A stretch of 43,790 nucleotides of DNA from a bacterium (lineage in GTDB: Bacteria; Sumerlaeota; Sumerlaeia; MVZB01). The stretch is taken from NCBI GenBank assembly GCA_021372575.1, contig JAJFUE010000096.1:1-43790 (forward strand), written 5' to 3'. Below are positions 23,454 through 32,627 of the stretch, in pieces. Numbering within the stretch: the stretch's first letter is position 1; the number at the start of each line of letters is the position of its first letter. Position numbers and translations under genes: made by a program. Below the pieces are notes generated by a model that worked only from the letters and a program-made list of their open reading frames with translations, was not told where the DNA came from and did no database searches.

Positions 23454-23553
23454 GCGGACGCCCCTCCGGGGCGCATGTTCATCACCGCTGCCAACCCCCG
23501 GCGGCGCTGCGCTCCGCCGGGGGCTACTCGCGAACGCACCTCTGGTGCGTCCA
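23454..23553 (-). repeat. Three-hairpin dispersed repeat, copy 2 (inverted)
   Basis: In plus-strand order: CGCCCC-TCC-GGGGCG (23459-23473), CCCCCGGCGG / CCGCCGGGGG (23495-23504 with 23514-23523), CGCACC-TCT-GGTGCG (23535-23549). This is the reverse complement of the 1990-2090 arrangement. In the middle and outer stems both partner bases have changed relative to copy 1. Confidence 0.8.
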
Positions 23554-23707
23554 GATCACCGACCATTGGCTGATCGCCGTGATTTCCTCTGAATAATTTG
23601 GGGAATGACAAGCGCTCACGCTCGGGCCACTGCTGGATATGATGCCGCGGTTGGCAACCGCGGCCTACGTGGGATGCGCCGTAGCGATGCCGGGAGCCAT
23701 GAAAGTC

Positions 23708-23737
23708 GCCACTCAGGAGAGTGGCGTTCCCAGGCCT
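23708..23737. repeat. Dispersed hairpin GCCACTC/GAGTGGC with GTTCCC tail
   Basis: Counterpart of 14192-14222: different stem bases, same pairing, same GGAGA centre and same GTTCCC-x-GGCCT tail. It lies about 75 bases before the radical SAM start codon. Confidence 0.7.
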
Positions 23738-23811
23738 TGGCGACCGCGGCCTGCCGGCATTGCCGCAAAGCTGTTGTTTCCAAGGGGTTGCGGGTGTGAT
23801 AGAAATGGGGC

Positions 23812-25377
23812 ATGAGGATTGCCTTTCTCAGTTTCTACAACCAGTATGCCTTCGGGGCGAGGTGTTTGGCGGCTTTCGTGGCCCGCGCCGGGCATGAGCC
23901 GCTCATTATTAATTTCAAGCGGTTCAATTCGCGGCCGATCTCGCGCGACGACCCGCGCGAACGAAATGAGATCGAGGCCGGCGGGCACATGCCAGTCTTC
24001 GAGGTCCACCCGTTCAACGATTTCGTCTGCCCGTATCCGACGCCGGTCACCGACGGGGAAGTGGAGCTCCTGCTCAAGCGGCTGGAGGCGTTCGGGGCCG
24101 ACGTGGTCGGCTTCTCGATCACGTCCTCGCACATGCCGGCGATCCTGCAGGTGACCAAGGCGATTCGCCGGCGGTTCCCCAAGATGCTCCAGGTCTGGGG
24201 CGGCATTCACCCGACGATGGATCCCGAGGGGTGCCTCAAATACGCGGACGCCGCCTGCGTCGGCGAAGGCGAGGAGGCCCTGCTCGAATACCTTAACGAT
24301 CCGCGCCGCACCGACATCGCGAACCTGCACTTCAAGAACAAGGACGGGGCCTACATCGCCAACCCGCACCGGCCACTCATGCAGGCGATGGACGAGCTGC
24401 CGCTGCCGCTTTACGGCGATGGCGAGATCCTGATCGACGACGGCCGCGAGTGGCGCCTCGAGGAGCTGCCGATCGACGTCCAGAACGACCAGGTGGTGAT
24501 CAGTTCGCAGAGGGGCTGCCCGTTCAGCTGCACGTATTGCCTGCATGGGGTGGTGCGCGACATGTATCGCGGCCAGAAATACCTCCGGCGCAAGAGCGTC
24601 GATCGGTTTCTGGACGAGATCGAAACGCTGCTCAAGCGGTTCCCGATCGAAACGCTCAACTTCTGGGACGACATCTTCATGATCCACCCGGACTGGATCG
24701 AGGAATTCTGCGACAAATACCCCAAGCGGATCGGCCGGCCGTTCGGCGGCTACGGCCACCCGCGCGCGACGACCAGGCCGATGCTCGAGCAGCTCAAGGG
24801 GGCCGGCTGCGCCTACATCGCGCTGGGCCTGCAGTCGGGCAGCCCGTATATCTCGAAGGAAATCTACAACCGCAGCGTGACCAACGAGCGCTATATCGAG
24901 TTCGGGCACGAGCTGACCGAGACCGGTATGGACACGATCGTCTATGACCTGCTGAGCCGCTGCCCCTATGAACGCGAGGAAGACCTGCGCGCGACGGTGC
25001 ACATCCTGGCGCGGCTGCCGAAGGCGGCCAAGATCAGCCTGAAGCACGTCGTGTTCTTCCCGTTCACGCGCATCAACACGATCGACCGGCCGCGAGTGAA
25101 CGTCGCGCCGGAGATCTATCACTTCTACGAGATGCTCTACCTGTTGGCGGAGCAGCCGGGGTTCGATCCGGCGCTGCTGGACAAGCTGGTCGATGACCAG
25201 CACCTGCGGGCACATCCGGAGATCGTCGAGGCGTGGGTCAGGCAACTGGCCAAAGCCGCCGAGGAAAAAGAGGCGCTGCGCGGGCGCATCGGCCAGCTCG
25301 AGCGCAATTTCCCGTGGGGCATCAAGCGCGCGACGCAGCATCTGGCCGACCAGGTCGCCGCGCGCCTGCGCCGGTAA
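23812..25377 (+). CDS. B12-binding-domain radical SAM protein
   Basis: A 521-residue protein. The N-terminal ~160 residues are cobalamin-binding-domain-like: MRIAFLSFYNQYAFGARCLA, FGADVVGFSITSSHMPAI, VWGGIHPTMDPEG and CVGEGEEALLEYL. This domain lacks an obvious DxHxxG motif, as in many members. The radical SAM core begins at residue ~228 with RGCPFSCTYCLHG (Cys236, Cys240, Cys243 binding the 4Fe-4S cluster), followed by NFWDDIFMIH, GLQSGSPYISKEIYNRS and a YDLLSRCPYE segment. Such enzymes catalyse radical methylation or rearrangement, often on lipids, cell-wall or natural-product substrates; the substrate here is unknown. The C-terminal ~90 residues are helical and charged. It stands alone on the plus strand. 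Confidence 0.9.
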   Translation: MRIAFLSFYNQYAFGARCLAAFVARAGHEPLIINFKRFNSRPISRDDPRERNEIEAGGHMPVFEVHPFNDFVCPYPTPVTDGEVELLLKRLEAFGADVVGFSITSSHMPAILQVTKAIRRRFPKMLQVWGGIHPTMDPEGCLKYADAACVGEGEEALLEYLNDPRRTDIANLHFKNKDGAYIANPHRPLMQAMDELPLPLYGDGEILIDDGREWRLEELPIDVQNDQVVISSQRGCPFSCTYCLHGVVRDMYRGQKYLRRKSVDRFLDEIETLLKRFPIETLNFWDDIFMIHPDWIEEFCDKYPKRIGRPFGGYGHPRATTRPMLEQLKGAGCAYIALGLQSGSPYISKEIYNRSVTNERYIEFGHELTETGMDTIVYDLLSRCPYEREEDLRATVHILARLPKAAKISLKHVVFFPFTRINTIDRPRVNVAPEIYHFYEMLYLLAEQPGFDPALLDKLVDDQHLRAHPEIVEAWVRQLAKAAEEKEALRGRIGQLERNFPWGIKRATQHLADQVAARLRR

Positions 25378-25556
25378 TGAGTCAACCTGCCATCATGACT
25401 ACGTTCTAAGTTGCCGATACAAGCGATCGGAACGATCCTTGGCCATTCCCGCCGATCCAATATTCCGTGACAAAAATGACAAGCGGGTATATATCGGTTT
25501 GCGAAGCAACATTGTATTTTTCATCTCTGGCCAATCATTCGACAGGGGTTCCCATC

Positions 25557-28463
25557 ATGCGCGTGATTCAATTTTACATTCGACGCTTTCGGATGTGTTT
25601 GCTCGCGATCGGGATTTCGTGCTCTTTTCTTGGCCGGGCTGATGCAATCGACCCGCACGCGGATTTCCCGTTCGGTTCGGATATCAAGATTTCAGAGAGT
25701 GCCGATTATCAGTCGGTCGCGCCGGGCGACATGGACCGCGACGGCGACACGGACATCGTGGCCGGGATTTACAGCGGCAACTCGATCGTCTGGTTCCAGA
25801 ACAACGACAACGGGACGACTTTCACGCGGCGCGTGATCGATGGCGCTGCGTCGCGCGTCATCAGCGTGAAGGCGGCCGACCTGGACGGCGATGGCGATCC
25901 CGATGTGATTTCGGCGAATGCCGGCAGCCAGGTCCTCGCCTGGTACGAAAATCTCGGGACAAAAACGCCGACGTTCACGAAACACGTGATCAGCATTGCC
26001 GAAGCCGATCCGACCGACGTGGTCGCGGCCGACCTGGATGGAGACGGCGACCTCGATGTCATAGAGGCCAAGAATACCGGCGAAAACATCGTCTGGTTCG
26101 AAAACGACGGCAATCGCCCGCCGGCCTTCAAGCGGCGCGTCATCGAGAATAATCTTGACGGCGCGGTGTGCGTCGCGGCGGCCGACCTGAACAAGGACGG
26201 CGCGCCCGACCTCGCGGCCTCATCCGCGACTCTCAACAAGATCATGGTTTACCTGAGCAGCGGGGGCAAGGCGCCGACGTTCACACCCATGTTCGTCTCG
26301 GACCAGATTGCCATGCCGGTCAAAGTCGGCGCGGCCGATTTCAACGCCGACGGCAAGATGGATCTGTTCGTGTTCGGCCAGTTGAGCGCCGAAATCGATT
26401 GGTTTAAAAACGGCGGAACGACCATTCCGAGCTACACGCGCAACCTGCTGTACATGGACAACCAGGATCGCGGGCGCGCGGCGGTTTCGACCGACGTCGA
26501 TCTTGACGGCCGGCCCGACATCGTGGCGAGCGGATCGTGGATGCGCAACGAAGGCGACTCCGGCCCGACATTTCATCACTACGTTATCAGCGACAGTCCC
26601 GTTTTAAATTTCGTCGCGCGCATCGACGGCGATCGCTACCCGGACCTGGTCTATGCACACCATGCGGTCTATTGGGCAAAGAACCGCTACCGCAGAACCG
26701 AAGACCTCAAGCCGGAAAACTGGGCGCCTCAGGAGGGCGAGACCGTGGGGCTGTATCCGCGGCTGGCGATCGACGACCCGGATTACATGTCGGTCTATAC
26801 GCATATCGCGACGCAGTGGCACGTCAGCACGAAGCCCGATTTCTCGACGCTCGCATGGGATTCCAATTTTTCGCAGAGTGGCCTGAACCAGATCATGGTG
26901 AAGGTCGAGCTTCAACCGAACACGACGTATTACTTCCGCGCGCGGCGGCAGTTCACGGACAAAAACACGCCGTGGTCGGACGCGACCTCGTTCCGCACGA
27001 TCGCGAGGAAAATCACGATTTCAAACGTTCCGGGCCAGTATGCCACGATTCAAGGCGCGATCAACGCCGCGGCGACCGGTTCGGAAATCGTCGTGCCGCG
27101 CGGGCACTACACGGAGAACATCAACCTCAAGGGCAAAAGCCTGACGCTGCGCTCGGAGAATCCTTCCGACTGGAACACGGTCGCCGCGACGATCATCGAC
27201 GGCAATTACCGCACGGCAACGGTGGCCTTTGCCGGGACGGAGAACGCGTCGTGCCGGCTTGCCGGCTTTACGATCCAGCGCGGCTGGGCCATGTATGGAG
27301 CCGGCGTTTTCGGCAACGGCTGCCATGCGCTCATCGAACGCAACGTGATCATGCACAACATCGCGGCGGACGGCGCCGGCGGCGGGATGTCGCATTGCCA
27401 GGGGATCATCCAGAACAATCAGATCGTGGAAAATGGACTGATCAACAGCCGGGGCGGCGGCCTGTTCTACTGCAACGGCGAGATCCGCAACAACGTGATC
27501 AGGAGCAACGGCATCCACAATCCGCAGCAAAATACATCCTGGGGCGGCGGGCTGGCCGACTGCAAGGGTTCCATCCACAACAACCAAATCACCGATAACA
27601 TCGCGACGACCGGCGGGGGGCTGTCGGGCTGCCAGAACATCCGGGCCAACATCATTCGGGGGAACTACGCCTATAGCGACGGCGGCGGCCTGGACGGGTG
27701 CCTGTCGATTGGGGACAACCTGATCGATGGCAACGCGGCGTATATCGGAGGCGCCCTGTTGCACTGCGCCGATGTCAAAAACTGCACGATCGTGCGCAAC
27801 ACGACACGGTCCAACAACTCGCCCGTTTATGATTGCACGGGACCGCTCGTGAATTGCATTGTGTGGGATGTTCCTACGACGGTCTGCATCACGTCGTTTA
27901 ATGCCGAATATTCATGCGTCCAGCGTGGCGCCTACGGGACCGGCAATATCACGAGCGACCCGCAGTTCGTGAACGCGGCGGCGGGCGATTTTCGCCTGAA
28001 ATCCACGTCGCCGTGCATCGACGCCGGCAAGGACTCGGGGACCGGGTTCGACATCAACGGCGCGCCGCACGGGGTGCTGGTGGTCGGCGGCCGCGGCGAC
28101 GGCTCGAACTACGACATGGGCGCGTACGAGTACATCCCGAACGACATCCTGGTCAACGCGCCGCAAGGCAACTTCCTCACCGGGACTCAGATCCGCGTGA
28201 CGGGGTGGTTCTACACGCCGACGGTGGGCGATACGGTCCGGATCGAGCTGTGGCGCGGCGGCCAGAAGGTCGTGGTGCTCGGCGAAGTCTATAGCCCGTC
28301 GGGCAGCATCGACCAGGTGTTCACGCTGCCGGTGCTGGCAAGCGGCTCATACCAGCTCCGCGCGATCAGCCTCGTCAACCCCGCGCTCTCCGATGCGAGC
28401 GACAACCTGATCGTGATCACGTTCAAAAACGCGGTGCGCGGCGGGTGGCAATTATACCGGTAG
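25557..28463 (+). CDS. Secreted beta-propeller / beta-helix protein, paralog 1
   Basis: About 968 residues from ATG 25557 (AGGGG about 9 bases upstream; the longer frame is unsupported and this start matches the paralog's length). A signal peptide ends near ADA (residue 30). Residues ~40-375 hold seven FG-GAP/VCBS-like blades with calcium loops such as DRDGDTDI, DLDGDGDPD and DVDLDGRPD. Residues ~385-485 look like a fibronectin-III-type domain ending ATSFRT. Residues ~488-770 form a right-handed parallel beta-helix (YATIQGAINAA, then GGG-x-x-x-C coils). Cysteines recur about once per coil at 566, 589, 614, 639, 669, 692, 715, 737 and 760. A ~150-residue C-terminal domain follows. Carbohydrate binding or cleavage is plausible; no catalytic residues can be assigned. 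Confidence 0.88.
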   Translation: MRVIQFYIRRFRMCLLAIGISCSFLGRADAIDPHADFPFGSDIKISESADYQSVAPGDMDRDGDTDIVAGIYSGNSIVWFQNNDNGTTFTRRVIDGAASRVISVKAADLDGDGDPDVISANAGSQVLAWYENLGTKTPTFTKHVISIAEADPTDVVAADLDGDGDLDVIEAKNTGENIVWFENDGNRPPAFKRRVIENNLDGAVCVAAADLNKDGAPDLAASSATLNKIMVYLSSGGKAPTFTPMFVSDQIAMPVKVGAADFNADGKMDLFVFGQLSAEIDWFKNGGTTIPSYTRNLLYMDNQDRGRAAVSTDVDLDGRPDIVASGSWMRNEGDSGPTFHHYVISDSPVLNFVARIDGDRYPDLVYAHHAVYWAKNRYRRTEDLKPENWAPQEGETVGLYPRLAIDDPDYMSVYTHIATQWHVSTKPDFSTLAWDSNFSQSGLNQIMVKVELQPNTTYYFRARRQFTDKNTPWSDATSFRTIARKITISNVPGQYATIQGAINAAATGSEIVVPRGHYTENINLKGKSLTLRSENPSDWNTVAATIIDGNYRTATVAFAGTENASCRLAGFTIQRGWAMYGAGVFGNGCHALIERNVIMHNIAADGAGGGMSHCQGIIQNNQIVENGLINSRGGGLFYCNGEIRNNVIRSNGIHNPQQNTSWGGGLADCKGSIHNNQITDNIATTGGGLSGCQNIRANIIRGNYAYSDGGGLDGCLSIGDNLIDGNAAYIGGALLHCADVKNCTIVRNTTRSNNSPVYDCTGPLVNCIVWDVPTTVCITSFNAEYSCVQRGAYGTGNITSDPQFVNAAAGDFRLKSTSPCIDAGKDSGTGFDINGAPHGVLVVGGRGDGSNYDMGAYEYIPNDILVNAPQGNFLTGTQIRVTGWFYTPTVGDTVRIELWRGGQKVVVLGEVYSPSGSIDQVFTLPVLASGSYQLRAISLVNPALSDASDNLIVITFKNAVRGGWQLYR

Positions 28464-28666
28464 AGAGCCGGGCCTAAATGCCTCGCGAACGGATCGGTTC
28501 GAGCAAACCACGCGGGAAATCGGACGCGCCGCGCAATCGCGGCCGAGCGGATGGACACGCGTTTTTTCTGTTTGGCGTGACAAATCAGACACGCGGAGCT
28601 ATAAAATAATTGCAGTACAACTACGGCTTTTTTCAACCCTGATCCTTTCTCACCCGAGGTGCCATT

Positions 28667-31576
28667 ATGAAAAACAGGCCTATTTTCGATCGGTTTTGGC
28701 TCGGGCGCTTTCGGATGTTGGCCGCGATCGGGATTTTTTGCGCGCTCGCTTGCCACCCGGCGTTTGCTGTGGACACGCATGCGAATTTTGTGTTCGGCGC
28801 GCCCCAAAAGATCGCAACGAGTACCGGTTACAATTCGATTGCCGTCGGCGACCTGGACGGCGACGGCAGCATGGACCTGGTCGCTTCGAATCCGCTCAGA
28901 GGCTTTGTCGCGGGCTTTATCAATAACGGCGACATGACGTTTAGCGGGAACACGATCGATAGGGATTCGGGTGGCACGGCAAACGTCAAGACGGCCGACC
29001 TCGACCAGGACGGCGACATGGACGTGCTGACGGCGAATCCCGGCCTGCAGACGATCGTGTGGTATGAAAACCTCGGCACAAAGCCACCGACGTTCGCCAA
29101 GCACGTGATCAGTGCCGTCGAGCGCGAAACGCGGGACGTTGCAGTGGCCGACCTCGACGGCGACGGCGACATGGACATCGCCGAGGTCAAGTACGACGGC
29201 GACAACGTCGTCTGGTTCAAGAACGAGGGGACGACGTTCACGCGCCACGTCATCGACCGGGAATTGGACGAATCGGTGAGCGTTTCGACGGCCGACATCA
29301 ATGGCGACGGGGCGAACGACATCATCGCCTGCGCCGGCATGAAGAACAAGCTGGTGCTCTATCTGAACAATGGGGCCCATCACCCGACGTTCACGCCGAT
29401 TCTGGTTTCGGAGTCGCTCACATGGACGATGAAGGCCGGCGCGGCCGATTTCGACGCCGACGGCCACCTGGACATCTTCGGCTACGGTCAGTACAGCGAT
29501 GACACGGCGTGGTTCCAGAACAACGGCGGGCAAGTTCCGGGTTTCACAAAATACGGGATTCACATAAGCAACAACCAGATCGGGGCCGCGGCGGTGGCGG
29601 CCGACGTCGATCTGGACGGCCGGCCGGACATCGTCACCGGTAATCTCTGGTTCCGCAACAAGGGCGGCGCCACCCCGACGTTCCAGGCATACTACCTGAA
29701 TTGCAACATCAACAAGGCCGCCTCGAATGCCGTCGCGCGCCTCGATGCCGATGCGTATCCCGATTATGCGTGGGTCGATAACTATGTTTACGTTGCCCGG
29801 AGCCGTTACCGCAGAACCGAGGACCTCAAGCCGATCAACCGCACGCCTTTGACCGGGCAGGTCGTCTCGGTCCGTCCGCGGCTTGGCATCGACGACCCGG
29901 ACTACATGTCGGTCAACACGCACACCGCGACACAGTGGCAGATCGCCCCGAACTCTGAATTCACCACGCCGACGCTCGTGTATGATTCGGGCTATTCGAC
30001 GAACTTGCAGCAAATCGTCATCGGACAATCGCTGCAGCCGAACACGACGTATTGGTTCCGCGCGCGGCGGCATTTCACGGACGGAGACACGCCGTGGTCG
30101 AAACCGACCTCGTTCCGGACGGTCGAGCGGCTGATCACGGTCTCGGGTTCGCCGGACGGGTTCGGCACAATCCAGGCGGCGCTCGACGCGGCGCCGGCAG
30201 GTTCGACGATCGTCGTGCCGCGCGCGCTTTACACCGAAAACATCAAGTTCAAGGGCAGGAACGTGACGCTGCGCTCGGAAGACGTGCTCGACACGCACAC
30301 GGTCGCGGCGACGATCATCGACGGCAACTGGGCGGGATCGACGGTTTCGTTCTCCGGGACGGAAACGACCAGTTGCGTACTCGCCGGGTTCACGATCCGC
30401 AACGGCTGGTCGGGGTATGGCGGCGGCGTTTACGGCAAAGGCTGCACGGCGACCGTCGAACACAACATCATCACGATGAACACGGCGAGCAATGGCGGCG
30501 GGATCTCGCACTGCCAGGGCATCATCCAGTTCAATCAGATTGTTCAGAACAAGCTTGCGCACAGCAACAACGGGGCGGGCGTTTATTATTGCAACGGCGA
30601 GATCCGCAACAACGTCATCGCGCGAAACGGGGCTGAAGGGGCCTCTAGCACGTCCGGCGGCGGGCTGTCCGACTGCAAGGGAAGCATTCATAACAACGAG
30701 ATCGCCGAAAACAAGGCATACTACGGCGCCGGCTTGTTTAACTGCAATCACGTGCGCGCCAACGTCATCCGCGGTAACAAGTCGGGCAACACCGGCGGCG
30801 GGCTGAGCGGCTGCATTTACGTCGATGACAATCTCATCGTCTCGAACATGGCGGCCTACAGCGGCGCGCTCTATCAGTGCGCCCAGATCAGGAACAATAC
30901 GATTGTCAAGAACACCGCTACCAATTACGCCGTGGCCGCGGCGTGCGCGACGAAACTGATCAACTGCATCGTCCGCGACAACACGGCCATATATCAACAC
31001 GAAACCGTGAATGCCGATTACTCGTGCATCGACATCGCCTCGTCGGGCAACGCGAACATCAGCGCCGACCCGCAGTTCGTCAATGCCGCGGCGGGCGATT
31101 ACCGGCTTAAGGCCACGTCGCCGTGCATCGACGCGGGGATGAATTCCGGGACCGGGTTCGACATCAACGGCGCACCGCACGGGGTGCTGGTCGTCGGCGG
31201 CCGCGGCGACGGCTCGAACTACGACATGGGCGCGTACGAGTACATCCCGAACGACATCCTGGTCAACGCGCCGCAGGGCGACTTCCTCACCGGGACCCAG
31301 ATCCGCGTGACGGGGTGGTTCTACACGCCGACGGTCGGAAATACGGTTCGGATCGAGCTGTGGCGCGGCGGCCAGAAGGTTGTGGTGCTCGGCGAAGTGT
31401 TCAGCTCGTCGGGCAGCTTCGACCAGGTGTTCACGCTGCCGGTGCTCGCGAGCGGCTCATATGAAATCCGCGCGATCAGCCTCGTCAACCCCGCGCTCTC
31501 GAGCACGGGCGCCACCCCGGTCGCGATCATCTATAAGAACGCCGTGCGGAGTGGGAACTGGCCAGCGTATCAATAA
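28667..31576 (+). CDS. Secreted beta-propeller / beta-helix protein, paralog 2
   Basis: A 969-residue paralog with the same domain order: signal peptide (ACHPAFA, cut near residue 34), seven FG-GAP blades (DLDGDGSMD at 62-70, DLDQDGDMD at 111-119, DLDGDGDMD at 162-170 and others), a fibronectin-like domain (~385-485), the parallel beta-helix (~490-770) and the shared C-terminal domain. The cysteine ladder is conserved at 570, 593, 616, 642, 670, 693, 716, 738 and 760, with 22-28-residue spacing. GAGGTG lies before the ATG. The last ~350 bases are far closer to paralog 1 than the rest, pointing to gene conversion. The SUKH-family gene begins 9 bases after its stop. The start and domain limits are by eye. 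Confidence 0.88.
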   Translation: MKNRPIFDRFWLGRFRMLAAIGIFCALACHPAFAVDTHANFVFGAPQKIATSTGYNSIAVGDLDGDGSMDLVASNPLRGFVAGFINNGDMTFSGNTIDRDSGGTANVKTADLDQDGDMDVLTANPGLQTIVWYENLGTKPPTFAKHVISAVERETRDVAVADLDGDGDMDIAEVKYDGDNVVWFKNEGTTFTRHVIDRELDESVSVSTADINGDGANDIIACAGMKNKLVLYLNNGAHHPTFTPILVSESLTWTMKAGAADFDADGHLDIFGYGQYSDDTAWFQNNGGQVPGFTKYGIHISNNQIGAAAVAADVDLDGRPDIVTGNLWFRNKGGATPTFQAYYLNCNINKAASNAVARLDADAYPDYAWVDNYVYVARSRYRRTEDLKPINRTPLTGQVVSVRPRLGIDDPDYMSVNTHTATQWQIAPNSEFTTPTLVYDSGYSTNLQQIVIGQSLQPNTTYWFRARRHFTDGDTPWSKPTSFRTVERLITVSGSPDGFGTIQAALDAAPAGSTIVVPRALYTENIKFKGRNVTLRSEDVLDTHTVAATIIDGNWAGSTVSFSGTETTSCVLAGFTIRNGWSGYGGGVYGKGCTATVEHNIITMNTASNGGGISHCQGIIQFNQIVQNKLAHSNNGAGVYYCNGEIRNNVIARNGAEGASSTSGGGLSDCKGSIHNNEIAENKAYYGAGLFNCNHVRANVIRGNKSGNTGGGLSGCIYVDDNLIVSNMAAYSGALYQCAQIRNNTIVKNTATNYAVAAACATKLINCIVRDNTAIYQHETVNADYSCIDIASSGNANISADPQFVNAAAGDYRLKATSPCIDAGMNSGTGFDINGAPHGVLVVGGRGDGSNYDMGAYEYIPNDILVNAPQGDFLTGTQIRVTGWFYTPTVGNTVRIELWRGGQKVVVLGEVFSSSGSFDQVFTLPVLASGSYEIRAISLVNPALSSTGATPVAIIYKNAVRSGNWPAYQ

Positions 31577-31585
31577 GGTTCGACT

Positions 31586-32209
31586 ATGAGCGAAATCGAG
31601 AATTACGACCAGATCATTGACGATCTTTTAATACTATCGGCATCGAGCGTGTCTGTTTTCGGCTCGGATTACCACGATTTTGTACTTCACCCACCGGTGC
31701 TGGAAAACGAGCTGGTCGAATTCGAACGCAAACACAAAATTCGTTTGCCTGATGAATACAGGGGTTTCCTGCTCCGCTGCGGGCGTGGCGGTGCAGGTCC
31801 CTTTTATGGACTGTTCGATTTTCAGTGTACGGACGACGGCGCGTGGAATGAAGGAGATGGTTTTGTCGGAATACTGGCCAATCCTTTTCCATACACCGAA
31901 TCGTGGAACGATCTAACCGGGGAGCCCGCGGATGATCTGCTAGATAAAGACGAGGATGAATATGAAAGACAACTAAACGTATTCGAATCGAGATATTGGG
32001 CCCCGCTCGACGGGGCGATACCAATTTGTCATTTGGGATGTAATCTAAGGCAGTGGCTTGTGATTTCCGGTCCCGAAGCCGGCCATGTTTGGGCCGATAA
32101 TAGAGTCGATTTGAAAGGGCTGTCGCCGTTGCCCGGAAAAAACTCTGAACGAATCACTTTTTACCACTGGTATCGCGATTGGTTGGACGAGGTGCTGTCA
32201 ACGATGTGA
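31586..32209 (+). CDS. SMI1/KNR4 (SUKH) family protein, possible immunity protein
   Basis: A 207-residue cytoplasmic protein. The SUKH core is visible: an N-terminal helix, LENELVEFERKHKIRLPDEY then RGFLLRCGRGGAGPFYGLF, and later IPICHLGCNLRQWLVISG with GHVWADNR, followed by a final helix FYHWYRDWLDEVL. SUKH proteins are frequent immunity proteins of polymorphic toxin systems, though some have other roles. AAGG overlaps the stop codon of the upstream beta-helix gene, so expression is probably coupled to it. No toxin domain is evident in that neighbour, so the cognate toxin, if any, is not identified. The next gene is convergent (VapC-like). Confidence 0.85.
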   Translation: MSEIENYDQIIDDLLILSASSVSVFGSDYHDFVLHPPVLENELVEFERKHKIRLPDEYRGFLLRCGRGGAGPFYGLFDFQCTDDGAWNEGDGFVGILANPFPYTESWNDLTGEPADDLLDKDEDEYERQLNVFESRYWAPLDGAIPICHLGCNLRQWLVISGPEAGHVWADNRVDLKGLSPLPGKNSERITFYHWYRDWLDEVLSTM

Positions 32210-32231
32210 TTTGTCGGCATGGCGCCAGGAT

Positions 32232-32627
32232 TCATTCCCAATCATCGATGCGTAATCCGGCGACGCGGGAAAATTCTTTCGTGTTGTGCGTGATCAGAAT
32301 CAACTCGTGAGTTCGCGCGATCGCTGCAATCTGAAGATCGTAAGGGCCGATGGGTTTGCCTTTTGAGGCCAGCTCCGCGCGAATTGCCGCATACACTTCG
32401 GCACAGGAATCGTCGAAGGGCATTGATATGTAAGGGGCGAAAAATCGATCGAGCAGCTTGAGATTTTCCGTAACGCGGGAGCTGTGTCGAGCGCCGTAAA
32501 TCAGTTCCGCCTTGGTGACGGAAGACAGAAAAATTTCGGCCGGATCTTCGGAGCGAATGCGTGAGACAAGCTTGCTTGAAGAGCGGTTCAGCAGCCGGAT
32601 GCAGGCGTTGGTATCGAGGAGAAACAT
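32232..32627 (-). CDS. vapC: VapC-like PIN-domain toxin
   Basis: A 131-residue PIN-domain ribonuclease of the VapC type. The active-site acids are MFLLDTNACI (first Asp), SSVTKAELIYGA (Glu), and KGKPIGPYDLQIAAIA with LITHNTKEF (last Asp region; the final acid is replaced by an N-T-K-E-F arrangement, common in this group). VapC toxins cut tRNA or rRNA. It begins within the stop of the antitoxin gene (TAATG), the standard arrangement. Its 3' end faces the SUKH gene, 22 bases away. No terminator is visible between them. Confidence 0.93.
   Translation of the reverse strand: MFLLDTNACIRLLNRSSSKLVSRIRSEDPAEIFLSSVTKAELIYGARHSSRVTENLKLLDRFFAPYISMPFDDSCAEVYAAIRAELASKGKPIGPYDLQIAAIARTHELILITHNTKEFSRVAGLRIDDWE

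Larger units (their letters stand above)
23191..23811. other. 621-bp intergenic stretch filled with hairpin repeats
   Basis: No gene is supported. Visible are hairpin clusters at 23270-23320, three-hairpin repeat copy 2 (23454-23553), a perfect 9-bp hairpin GCCGCGGTT-GGC-AACCGCGGC (23644-23664) and the GCCACTC/GAGTGGC element (23708-23737). The radical SAM gene starts directly after it. Confidence 0.8.

Noticed and set aside
23713-25341. 542-codon open frame on the minus strand
   Set aside because: Antisense shadow of the radical SAM gene, whose Cys motif and domains are clear on the plus strand.
28289-31180. Long open frame (963 codons) on the minus strand
   Set aside because: It is antisense to the second beta-helix gene and its Arg/Val/Asp-rich translation mirrors the GC-rich codons of the real gene; no domain, no SD.
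25557-31576. Beta-helix proteins as polymorphic toxins with variable C-terminal tips
   Set aside because: The C-terminal domains of the two paralogs are nearly the same, opposite to what variable toxin tips show; only the SUKH neighbour hints at this.
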